Below, in pieces: positions 42,387 to 49,966 of a DNA stretch of 64,000 nucleotides. The stretch spans positions 102,430 to 166,429 of the forward strand of contig BJHK01000009.1 in NCBI GenBank assembly GCA_014192425.1, given 5' to 3'. Every line of letters begins with the position of its first letter. Position 1 is the first letter of the stretch. Origin of the DNA: Planctomycetia bacterium (lineage in GTDB: Bacteria; Planctomycetota; Planctomycetia; Pirellulales; UBA1268). The translations under genes and the position numbers were made by a program. A model generated the notes under the pieces. That model did not search any database, was not told where the DNA came from, and saw only the letters and a program-made list of their open reading frames with translations.

Positions 42387-43672
42387 CAGGGCCGGCGCGC
42401 ACTCTGGGTAATTTGGGCTGGCGCGGCAAGCCTGTGTTTGCGATGATCGGCTTCGTCAGGAGTTCCCCTCGAAGCCTTCGTTGGAGATACAGTTGTGGCA
42501 ACGGATACCAATGCCGTTCTGGACATGGATGTCAAAAGCATTCTGGAGGAGTTTACCGACCTGCCGGATCCTCGATCGCACATCAACCGCCTGCACCTTC
42601 TTGGGGACCTGGTGGTCATCTGCATCATGGCGGTCATCGCAGGCGAGGAAGGGCCGCGGGCGATAGGGCTGTGGGGGAAAAGCAATGAGGGCTGGCTGAA
42701 GGGCCGGTTGCGGTTACCGAATGGAGTTCCGGCACACGACACAATCGGGCGGGTGCTGATGGCGCTGAAGCCGGCCGCCTTTCAGGCTTGTTTTGAGAAC
42801 TGGATCCGCCGGCTGGCCGCGAACCGCGAGGGCAAGGAGCGGGAGATTATCGCCATCGATGGCAAGTCCCTGCGTCGCAGCCATGACCGAGCGGCCGGGC
42901 TTGGCCCGCTGTGCGTGGTCAGTGCGTGGGCGGTTCGCAGCGGCATCAGTCTGGGCCAGTTGGCCACAGAGCAGAAGTCGAACGAAATCAGCTTCATTCC
43001 CGAGCTTTTGGACGCAATCGATGTCAAGGGGTCGATCGTCACGATCGACGCTGCAGGGTGCCAGAAAGCGATCGCGGCCAAGATCATCGAGGTCGGCGGA
43101 GATTACGTCCTGACACTGAAAGGCAACCAGGAAGCGCTGCACGAAGCTGTCGTGGAGTGCTTCGACGCGCACGTGGAAAACGACTTCTCCTCCCCGGGGC
43201 TCCGCACGCACACCGAGACGCTCAACGGGCACGGGCGAACGGACGAGATCACCTACTGCCAGATGTCGGTTCCTGCCGATCTGCCGGGCAAGCAACACTG
43301 GAAGGGGATGAGAACGATCGGCGTAGCCATCCGGACGAGCACGCAAGCGGACAAGACGACCCTCGACGTTCGGTACTCCATCAGCTCACTTCGCATCGGT
43401 ATCAAACAGTTCGCAGCAAGCGTCCGAGGGCATTGGGGCATCGAGAACACATTGCATTGGTGTCTGGACGTTACCTTCAGGGAGGACGAAAGTCGTGTCC
43501 GTAATCGCATCTTGGCTGACAATATTGCCTGGCTGAAACGCTTCGCGATCAGCCTGCTGAAGCAGGTCAACGACACGGAGAGCATCGCCATGCGGCGAAG
43601 GATGGCCGGCTGGAATCCCGCCTACCTCTTCAAAGTCCTGCAAATCCCAGCGTAAAGTGTGCGTCGGCCCTG
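42387..43672 (+). mobile_element. ISAs1-family insertion sequence
   Basis: Terminal inverted repeats are CAGGGCCGGCGCGCACT at 42387 and, reading inward from 43672, CAGGGCCGACGCACACT, with two mismatches over 17 bp. The element encodes one full-length transposase. The flanks (ctgctgagat left, cggacaagcc right) share no direct repeat, so either the insertion is old or a rearrangement followed it. The size, about 1.29 kb, is right for the family. Confidence 0.85.
42495..43655 (+). CDS. ISAs1-family DDE transposase
   Basis: 386 aa, GTG start 42495. The N-terminal region (EEFTDLPDPRSHINRLHLLG) has the DPR..H signature of the DDE_Tnp_1-associated domain. Catalytic blocks are AIDGKSLRRSHD (about residue 117), VTIDAAGCQKAIA with YVLTLKGNQ, and ENTLHWCLDVTFREDESR (about residue 320), giving the DDE triad of the ISAs1 family. 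The protein is intact with no frameshift, so the element may still be mobile. Related transposases are known as H-repeat-associated. Confidence 0.92.
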   Translation: MATDTNAVLDMDVKSILEEFTDLPDPRSHINRLHLLGDLVVICIMAVIAGEEGPRAIGLWGKSNEGWLKGRLRLPNGVPAHDTIGRVLMALKPAAFQACFENWIRRLAANREGKEREIIAIDGKSLRRSHDRAAGLGPLCVVSAWAVRSGISLGQLATEQKSNEISFIPELLDAIDVKGSIVTIDAAGCQKAIAAKIIEVGGDYVLTLKGNQEALHEAVVECFDAHVENDFSSPGLRTHTETLNGHGRTDEITYCQMSVPADLPGKQHWKGMRTIGVAIRTSTQADKTTLDVRYSISSLRIGIKQFAASVRGHWGIENTLHWCLDVTFREDESRVRNRILADNIAWLKRFAISLLKQVNDTESIAMRRRMAGWNPAYLFKVLQIPA

Positions 43673-43723
43673 CGGACAAGCCCTGGGAGATGGGGCCAAA
43701 ACATGGGCAAAGCGTCGATTGGA

Positions 43724-44005
43724 TCAATCATATCGAATGGTCGCCGACGCTCGGGCGCCGGAAACGTGGTCGATCATCCGCTGGATCAGCCCACGGGCCG
43801 TGGCGTCGGCCCCATACAGCCGCAGCGCCGCCTCCCACTTCAGCCGCTCCTCCGACATGGCGCTGTCGCGGCCGCGGATCTCCCGGCGAATCGCGTCGCG
43901 GGCCCAGGCGAACATCGCCGCGGCCCGCGCCACGCGAGCGTGTGCGGGCAGCGCGTCCTGGGCGGCGCGGAAGCGGGCTTCGAGCGAAGACGCCGTGGCA
44001 ACCAT
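43724..44005 (-). CDS. orphan copy of the small partner protein with read-through tail
   Basis: 93 aa from ATG 44005, identical to the protein at 39316-39567 over nearly its whole length (MVATASSLEARFRAAQDALP; S-to-E change in AMSEERLKW). The downstream nucleotidyltransferase gene is gone: its ATG has become ACG and homology stops there. The frame reads through to a new stop, adding about 10 residues (ARASATIRYD). If functional, it is an antitoxin-like orphan. It lies in the right direct repeat. Confidence 0.6.
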   Translation of the reverse strand: MVATASSLEARFRAAQDALPAHARVARAAAMFAWARDAIRREIRGRDSAMSEERLKWEAALRLYGADATARGLIQRMIDHVSGARASATIRYD

Positions 44006-44348
44006 GGGCCCTTCGTACGGCAACCCGCGGCGCCGCGGAACCCGGCGGACCGCCGACTTCGTTCAGCCGATCGTGATCGGCTCTCCAACCGCCGGTGCCT
44101 TCGCGGCGGCGAGCCCCGCGGACTCGACCCGCCGGGCCCAGGCTATGGCGTCCTGCTCGATCGGCGGCCAGGTGCCGTAATGGCTCGGCAGCGCGAGCTT
44201 GGGCTTGAGGAGCCGGACCGCCTCGACCGCGTCGTCCGGGCCCATCGTGAACAGGTCGCCGATCGGCAGCACCGCCACGTCGAGCCCCCTCCCCTGCACC
44301 GGCCTGCCGATCCGCTCCATGTCGGAGAACAGCGCCGTGTCGCCGGCG
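43757..44348. repeat. right direct repeat bounding the island
   Basis: 592 bp nearly identical to 39319-39901. It contains the orphan small gene and the C-terminal part of the intact MBL hydrolase gene. Recombination between the two copies would delete the island and leave nucleotidyltransferase, partner and full hydrolase genes in a row. Confidence 0.85.
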
Positions 44349-44761
44349 ATGAAGACGCGCACGCCCCCCACGTCGAGCAGCCAGCCGGCCGGATTGCCGC
44401 CGTACGATCCATCCGGCAGGCTCGACGAGTGGTGGGCGATCTCCATCTTCGCCCGGCCGCCGGGCACGGCGACGCTGCCGCCGAGGTTCATCGGCTGCAC
44501 GCGGTCCACCCCCTGCTTCCCCAGCCACTGGGCGATCTCCCAGTTGCAGAACACCTGCGCCCGCGTCCGCGTCGCGATCGCCACGAGATCGGCGACGTGA
44601 TCGAAGTGGCCGTGCGTCACGAGAATCGCGTCGCAGGCGACGTCGTGCGCCTTCATGCAGGCCGTCGGGCACTCGTCGAAGAACGGGTCGACGAGCAGCG
44701 TTCCCTGCCCCGTGTCGACGAGCCAGGTGGCGTGTCCGGTCCAGGTGAGATTGATCGGCAT
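44063..44761 (-). CDS. MBL-fold metal-dependent hydrolase (UPF0173-like)
   Basis: 232 aa from ATG 44761; the longer frame adds MPFHLPEPFP only. Metallo-beta-lactamase motif THGHFDH (residues 49-55) binds zinc, with further ligands in AHHSSSLPDG, FIAGDTALF and PSHYGTWP. N-terminal TWTGHATWLVDTGQGTLLVD matches UPF0173-type hydrolases, a short family of about 225-235 aa. It is the intact parent of the truncated copy at 39625. Function of the family is not known in detail. Confidence 0.88.
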   Translation of the reverse strand: MPINLTWTGHATWLVDTGQGTLLVDPFFDECPTACMKAHDVACDAILVTHGHFDHVADLVAIATRTRAQVFCNWEIAQWLGKQGVDRVQPMNLGGSVAVPGGRAKMEIAHHSSSLPDGSYGGNPAGWLLDVGGVRVFIAGDTALFSDMERIGRPVQGRGLDVAVLPIGDLFTMGPDDAVEAVRLLKPKLALPSHYGTWPPIEQDAIAWARRVESAGLAAAKAPAVGEPITIG

Positions 44762-44853
44762 CGGGAAAGGCTCCGGGAGATGGAAAGGCAACGCGGTTCG
44801 CTGAGGACGGCGGGGGCCGGGGCTGGCCGGACGCGACGATTATAGGAACGTCG

Positions 44854-46227
44854 TCAGGGGTCGCGGCCCGATGCCAACGGCTCGGGGCAGGCACCGGCCG
44901 CGGCGAGCCTGCGGGCGATGGCCGCGGCGAGGATCTGCAGCTGCACGAGTTGGCCGACCGCATGCTCGTCCACCCGCGGCAGGAGAATGGTCACGGGCGG
45001 CCGGCTTGCCTCGCCGGCCGCCGCGTCGGGCCCGGCCGCACTCGCGACATCGGGCCAGGGGCGGCCGACCAATGCATCGAGGCCGTCGGCATCGTGACAC
45101 AAGGCTCCGACCGCGGGCACGACGAGCGGGTCGCGGCGGGGTGCGCCAACCGCGAGATGCATGTCGAGCATTCCCCCCGCCCCGCCGGCAACGCCGCGCT
45201 GCACGCACGCGTCGTGCCACCGGCTGACCGCCTCCAGCCGCGTGCCCGGTGTTGCGATCATCTGCACGTGCATCCCGCGGCCGGCCGCGAGATGCAGACC
45301 AGCGGCAATCTGGAGCACGGGATTGACCTCGGCCGGCGCCTCGCGAAACCGGCGCGTGACCGCCGCCGCCCCCTCCAGGAACCGCACGACGTCGATCCCC
45401 GCGATCGCCGCCGGCAGGAGGCCGGCCGCAGTGAACACGAGACAGGCCTCCGGCAGCGCGGGGTCGATCGCGAACGCGTGGCGGCAGCCGACCGCCCGAC
45501 CGACCGCTGCGAGCCGGCTCGACCGGGCCGCGATCGGGATCAGCCGTTCCGCACGCCGGCTGGCATCTCCTCCGCGGGTCTCGTCGAGCGCCGCCAGAAA
45601 GAGCCGCGTCGTCAGCGCCGTCGATGGCGTCGATGCAGCGGCACCGCGATCGGCGACGAGCAGCGCCCAGCGCTCGAGCAGGTCGTCGCTCCGCGGCCGT
45701 CCCGCCGGCGCGACGAGATCGAGCAGCCCCTGCACGAGGTCGTTGTCGAACGCGGCGCCGGTGAACGACAGCCTCGGCCGGCCGCCGCGTTCGCCGCGCG
45801 CAAGTTCGTTGTGCAGGGGATGGCAGCAGGTCTCGAAGAGCAGCCGCGGCCCGTGGAAACAGCCGCCGGCACCGATCACGATCAGGCGATCGACCTCGTC
45901 CCGGATCCGGTGGGCCGCCTGAAGAATCGCATACAGGTCGCTCTGCGGTCGGCAGGTCATGTAGTCGCCGAGCAGCCGGTCGGGGAGATCGAGGCCCGCG
46001 GTCTCGGCTCCGGCCCGTTCCCCGGCATCGTCGCCGCTGGCCGGGCGGGGCCGGTCAAGGGTGGCCAGCAGGGCGGCCAGCAGGGCGGCGAGCAGGTCGG
46101 CCCGGGCGGCGGCGAGCCGCGGCGCCAGCAGGGCCAGCCCGCGCGGCTCGAGGCCACCGGCAGCGAATGCCGAAGACAGGTCGACCTGCAGCGGCTCCGT
46201 GGGGGGCTTCGGCCGGATGACGCTCAT
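44854..46227 (-). CDS. glucose-6-phosphate isomerase-like protein, probable pseudoenzyme
   Basis: 457 aa from ATG 46227. Fold-level similarity to planctomycetal PGI is clear in DRLIVIGAGGCFHGPRLLFE, CHPLHNELARGERGGRPRL, NDLVQGLLDLVAPAG, GLLPAAIAGIDVVRFLEGA and VDEHAVGQLVQLQILAAAIA. The phosphate-binding GGSxLGP is GGCFHGP, the GGRxS segment reads LPEACLVF, and the C-terminal segment with the catalytic Lys (GQPGVEAYK-like) is absent; the protein stops at PEPLASGRDP. Activity is therefore doubtful. It is divergent from apgM with about 180 bp between them. Confidence 0.7.
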   Translation of the reverse strand: MSVIRPKPPTEPLQVDLSSAFAAGGLEPRGLALLAPRLAAARADLLAALLAALLATLDRPRPASGDDAGERAGAETAGLDLPDRLLGDYMTCRPQSDLYAILQAAHRIRDEVDRLIVIGAGGCFHGPRLLFETCCHPLHNELARGERGGRPRLSFTGAAFDNDLVQGLLDLVAPAGRPRSDDLLERWALLVADRGAAASTPSTALTTRLFLAALDETRGGDASRRAERLIPIAARSSRLAAVGRAVGCRHAFAIDPALPEACLVFTAAGLLPAAIAGIDVVRFLEGAAAVTRRFREAPAEVNPVLQIAAGLHLAAGRGMHVQMIATPGTRLEAVSRWHDACVQRGVAGGAGGMLDMHLAVGAPRRDPLVVPAVGALCHDADGLDALVGRPWPDVASAAGPDAAAGEASRPPVTILLPRVDEHAVGQLVQLQILAAAIARRLAAAGACPEPLASGRDP

Positions 46228-46406
46228 GCGACGAACTGCAGGGGATCGTTCCGCCGGTCGGGATCGGGCCGGCGCGGCTGTTTTCACCGCGCCCTTGGCC
46301 GCCGGGAAAAACCGGCGAAACTGTACCGCAGCCGGCGCCGGGGCGACAACGAGCCGCCCCGCACGCGCTGCCGCGCCGGCCGCACCACCACCGGAGACTC
46401 GCCCCC

Positions 46407-47612
46407 GTGACCGAGCATGACCTGATCCGCGAACTCGCCGAGAAGAACAGCACGAAGATCGTCATGCTCGTGGCCGACGGCCTCGGCGGGCTGCCGCTCG
46501 AGCCGGGGGGGCGCACGGAACTGGAGACGGCCCGGACGCCGAACCTCGACCGACTCGCGGCCCGGGGCACGAGCGGCGGGAGCGTCCCCGTGCTGCCCGG
46601 CATCACGCCCGGCTCCGGCCCCGGGCACCTCGGCCTGTTCGGCTACGACCCGCTGGCGTTCAAGATCGGCCGCGGCGCGCTCGAGGCGACGGGCATCGGC
46701 TTCGAGCTCGGCCCCCACGACGTGGCGGCGCGGGGCAACTTCTGTACGCTCGACGCCGCCGGCCTGATCAGCGACCGCCGCGCCGGCCGCATTCCCTCGG
46801 AGGAGAGCTTCAAGGTCGTCGAGCGTCTCCAGGGGGTGAAGATCGACGGCGTCGAGACGTTCGTGAAGCCAGTCAAGGAGCACCGCTTCGTCGTCATCTT
46901 TCGCGGGCCGGGACTCGACGGCGGCGTCGCCGACACCGATCCGCAGGCCGTCGGCGTGGTGCCGCTCGATCCGCAGCCGGTCACCCCGGCGGCCCGGCGC
47001 ACGGCCGACGTCGCCAAGGAGTTCGTCCGCCAGACGCGGGCGATCCTCGCCGACGAGAAGAAGGCCAACGGGCTCGTGCTGCGCGGCTTCGCGGCGCAGC
47101 CGGCCCTGCCCTCCTACGCCGACCTGTACGGCCTGAAGGCCGCGGCCATCGCCGTCTACCCGATGTACAAGGGGCTGGCCCGGCTCGTCGGCATGACGCT
47201 CGTCGGCAACGCCCAGTCGCTCGACGACCAGATCGCGGAGCTGGAGAAGGCCTGGCAGGACTACGACTTCTTCTTCCTGCACTTCAAGTACACCGACTCG
47301 ACCGGCGAGGATGGCGCCTTCGACCAGAAGGTGAAGCGGATTGAGGAACTCGACGCCGCCATCCCGCGGATCGAGAAACTGAAGCCCGATGTCCTGATCG
47401 TGACCGGCGACCACTCGACGCCCAGCCGGCTGAAGAGCCACAGCTGGCATCCCGTCCCCACGCTGCTCGTCGCCGACACCTGCCGGCCCGATGGGCTGAC
47501 GGGCTTCTCGGAGCGCGACTGCCTGCGGGGCGGGTTCGGCATCTTCCCCGCCAAGCACCTGATGCTGCTGGCGATGGCCCATGCCCTGCGGTTCGGAAAA
47601 TATGGGGCCTGA
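46407..47612 (+). CDS. apgM: 2,3-bisphosphoglycerate-independent phosphoglycerate mutase, archaeal type
   Basis: 401 aa, start GTG 46407. Alkaline-phosphatase-superfamily motifs: VMLVADGLGGLP at the N-terminus (metal Asp), LPGITPGSGPGHLGLFGYDP (catalytic Ser), and a C-terminal VTGDHSTPSRLKSHSWHPVP (metal-binding Asp/His). KYTDSTGEDGAFDQKVKRIE precedes the last motif. It interconverts 3- and 2-phosphoglycerate in glycolysis/gluconeogenesis in the cytosol. It is adjacent and divergent to the PGI-like gene. Confidence 0.92.
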   Translation: MTEHDLIRELAEKNSTKIVMLVADGLGGLPLEPGGRTELETARTPNLDRLAARGTSGGSVPVLPGITPGSGPGHLGLFGYDPLAFKIGRGALEATGIGFELGPHDVAARGNFCTLDAAGLISDRRAGRIPSEESFKVVERLQGVKIDGVETFVKPVKEHRFVVIFRGPGLDGGVADTDPQAVGVVPLDPQPVTPAARRTADVAKEFVRQTRAILADEKKANGLVLRGFAAQPALPSYADLYGLKAAAIAVYPMYKGLARLVGMTLVGNAQSLDDQIAELEKAWQDYDFFFLHFKYTDSTGEDGAFDQKVKRIEELDAAIPRIEKLKPDVLIVTGDHSTPSRLKSHSWHPVPTLLVADTCRPDGLTGFSERDCLRGGFGIFPAKHLMLLAMAHALRFGKYGA

Positions 47613-47742
47613 TGGCCCGGGCGCAGTGCCGGGAAGCGAGCCGGACCGCGCGGCCGGACCCGGACTCCGGACCGTAAGGTAGAGTCGATGACTGGGTCGC
47701 GACCGGGTTCGCGGCCCCTTCCAGGAGCGCGACGACCAGCCC

Positions 47743-48840
47743 ATGCCCCGCACGCACGACGAGGATCTGTTCCAGAGCTCGACGATGACTCTCGGCGAGC
47801 ATCTGGAGGAGTTGCGGACCTGCCTGATCCGCGCCGCGGCCGGCTTCGTCGTGGCCCTCGTCTTCGGCTTCGTCCTCGCCCGCGGCGTCGTGCACCTCAT
47901 CGAGCAGCCCCTGCGCCGGTCGCTGGAGCGCTACTACGGCGCCCAGGCGATCGAACTCACGAAGCAGTGGTCCCCCGCCGAGCATGGCGGCCGGCAGCTC
48001 CCCTATTCGACGGCGGAGGTCGAGGATGCGGTGCGCCGTGGCTGGTCGTTCGAGGTCCGCGAGGTGCACGTCGACCGGTTTCCCGGCGCGACCGGCGACG
48101 GGCTGGTCCTGCCTCCCGCGCCGACCGGCATGGCCACCATGCCTGCCGCGATGACCGGCAGCGCCACCCCGACGTCCGCCGCCTTCGACGCGCCGGGACT
48201 CGCGCCCGTCGTCCTCTGGATGCCGATGACCCGCGATCCGCGGGTCAGCATCACCACGCTCAGCCAGCAGGAGGCGTTCGGCATCTGGGTGCGGACGGCC
48301 CTGCTGGTGGGGATCGTCCTCTCCAGCCCGTGGATCTTCTACCAGATCTGGACGTTCGTGGCCGCCGGCCTCTACGCCCACGAGAGGCGCTGGGTATGGA
48401 TGTTTCTCCCCTTCAGCATCGGCCTGTTTCTTGCCGGCGTCTTCCTCGCCTTCTTCTTCGTCTTCGACTTCGTCCTCGACTACCTGCTGCAGTTCAACCA
48501 GTGGCTGGGGCTCGACCCCGACCCGCGCATCACCGAATGGCTGTCGTTCGTCCTCATCCTTCCCCTCGGCTTCGGGATCGGCTTCCAGCTGCCGCTGGTC
48601 ATGCTCTTCCTGGAGCGGATCGGCGTCGTGGAGCGGGAGACCTACACGAGCCACTGGCGGTTCGCGGTGCTGGCGATCGCCATCGTCTCGGCCGTGCTCA
48701 CGCCGGCCGACCCCTACAGCATGCTGTTCCTCGCCCTCCCCCTCTGCCTGCTGTACTTCGGCGGCATCGCCCTGTGCCGCTGGTTCGGCGCCGCCGACGC
48801 CCCGGAACGGCGTCAACTCGCCACGAAGGCGAGCCAGTAG
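47743..48840 (+). CDS. tatC: Sec-independent translocase subunit TatC
   Basis: 365 aa against about 250 in the usual family. N-terminal LGEHLEELRTCLIRAAAGFV is the hallmark. About 120 extra residues between helices 1 and 2 (about residues 60-175, Ala/Pro/Met-rich) form a large periplasmic loop, as is usual in planctomycetes. Then SPWIFYQIWTFVAAGLYAHE, FFFVFDFVLDYLL, LGFGIGFQLPLVMLFLE and VSAVLTPADPYSMLFLALPL. It receives twin-Arg precursors in the inner membrane; no tatA/B is in the window. The 3' end overlaps the convergent DUF420 gene by 28 bp. Confidence 0.92.
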   Translation: MPRTHDEDLFQSSTMTLGEHLEELRTCLIRAAAGFVVALVFGFVLARGVVHLIEQPLRRSLERYYGAQAIELTKQWSPAEHGGRQLPYSTAEVEDAVRRGWSFEVREVHVDRFPGATGDGLVLPPAPTGMATMPAAMTGSATPTSAAFDAPGLAPVVLWMPMTRDPRVSITTLSQQEAFGIWVRTALLVGIVLSSPWIFYQIWTFVAAGLYAHERRWVWMFLPFSIGLFLAGVFLAFFFVFDFVLDYLLQFNQWLGLDPDPRITEWLSFVLILPLGFGIGFQLPLVMLFLERIGVVERETYTSHWRFAVLAIAIVSAVLTPADPYSMLFLALPLCLLYFGGIALCRWFGAADAPERRQLATKASQ

Positions 48841-49343
48841 AAGACGGAGCCCGTGACGGCCGTGCACACGAGGTCGAGGGCCGCGAGCCGGGCCATCCAG
48901 CGGTGCCGCGGACCGTGGGCTCCCGGCGCGGGCGGCCGCGGGAAACGCCGCACGGCCTCGGTCGTCACCCAGGCGAGGAGCACGAACGTGGAGACGGCGA
49001 ACAGGAGATGGATGCCGAGGGCCACGAGCACGCCCGTCGGCCACCAGGCGTTCCCCCCCGGCAGCCAGGCCGCCCGGGCCCGCTCCCGCCAGTCGCTCAC
49101 CAGCCGGACGTCGATCTCGAAGATCACGATCGCCGCCGCCAACGCGGCGACGATGAACAACTGCAACCGCTTGTGGACGTCGTAGCGGCCGCGGCGGACG
49201 GCGGCGATGCTCCAGCCGAGCACCGGCAGCAGAGCGAACAGGCCGACGAGCACCACGTCCATCCCCAGCGACGCCCGCGTGCCGAGAAAACCGTCGATGC
49301 CGGCAGGCTGGCGGGTCGCGGTCGCTTCCTGATCGTGGGGCAC
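48813..49343 (-). CDS. DUF420 membrane protein
   Basis: 176 aa from GTG 49343; the family N-terminal GIDGFLGTRASLGMDVVLVG supports this start. Four or more helices (VLVGLFALLPVLGWSIAAV; LFIVAALAAAIVIFEIDV; TGVLVALGIHLLFAVSTFVL; ALDLVCTAVTGSVFYWLAFV) with His residues (DVHKRLQ, GIHLLF) typical of DUF420/CtaM-like proteins linked to cytochrome oxidase assembly. The last 28 bp overlap tatC in the opposite orientation. Confidence 0.8.
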   Translation of the reverse strand: MPHDQEATATRQPAGIDGFLGTRASLGMDVVLVGLFALLPVLGWSIAAVRRGRYDVHKRLQLFIVAALAAAIVIFEIDVRLVSDWRERARAAWLPGGNAWWPTGVLVALGIHLLFAVSTFVLLAWVTTEAVRRFPRPPAPGAHGPRHRWMARLAALDLVCTAVTGSVFYWLAFVAS

Positions 49344-49479
49344 GGTGCGTCTCGCGGGGCAAAAGGCCGGGGGCGGCGGGTGGGGACGCGGGGATTGTAG
49401 GCTGCAGCGGGTGTTCCTGCAGCCGTGCAGCGAGGCGGGTTCGGGGGGCCGGGGTATGCTTGTCGCCGGCACGCGCCGC

Positions 49480-49565
49480 GGCCGAGTGGCGAAACTGGCA
49501 GACGCACGGGACTTAAAATCCCGTGGAGAGCGATCTCCGTGCGGGTTCGATCCCCGCCTCGGCCA
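49480..49565 (+). tRNA. tRNA-Leu (TAA)
   Basis: 86-nt cloverleaf of the long-variable-arm class. The acceptor stem GGCCGAG pairs with CTCGGCC. The anticodon stem CGGGA/TCCCG frames the loop CTTAAAA, giving anticodon TAA. The variable arm is GGAGAGCGATCTCC, followed by the T-arm GCGGGTTCGATCCCCGC and discriminator A. CCA is not encoded. It decodes UUA and UUG. Confidence 0.95.
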
Positions 49566-49617
49566 TTTCCCCCGCGCGGCCTTGCTTTGCCGCCTGCCGA
49601 TCGCTATTCCCCGCCCC

Positions 49618-49848
49618 ATGGACGCAACGATCCCGGCGACGATCAACGGCGGAACGCGGGGCGGACTCGCCATCTGGCTGCCCTGGCTGCTGTCACCGGC
49701 GTGCCTGCTCCTGCCGATCGGCGGCTGCGGCGTGGCGGCCGCTGTCCGGCGGCCCCAGCAGGCTGCCGCGCGCCAGCACCAGGCCGCCCCGGTGCCGGCG
49801 ACGGAAGCGGTCGCAACGGTCGGAACGATCGCGCCGCACGTGCGCTGA
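49618..49848 (+). CDS. small putative lipoprotein
   Basis: 76 aa from ATG 49618. A hydrophobic stretch (LAIWLPWLLSPACLLLPIGG) ends in a lipobox-like PIGGC, followed by an Ala/Gln/Pro-rich tail. No homolog recognised. The larger frame reaching back through the tRNA is not used. It may be spurious. Confidence 0.35.
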   Translation: MDATIPATINGGTRGGLAIWLPWLLSPACLLLPIGGCGVAAAVRRPQQAAARQHQAAPVPATEAVATVGTIAPHVR

Positions 49849-49966
49849 TCCGCTCCGGGCGGCAGCCGTCCAGCCGTCGCGTTCCTGCCGGCCGGGCAGT
49901 GGCGGGCCCACGGAACCTGGACTAGGGTTCTGGACGGGGCCGGCACCGGCTCCGTGGAGAACCTGC

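Noticed and set aside
49480..49565. tRNA-Leu as attachment site for an integrated element
   Set aside because: No integrase and no second copy of the tRNA 3' end were seen nearby; the flanking genes are ordinary.
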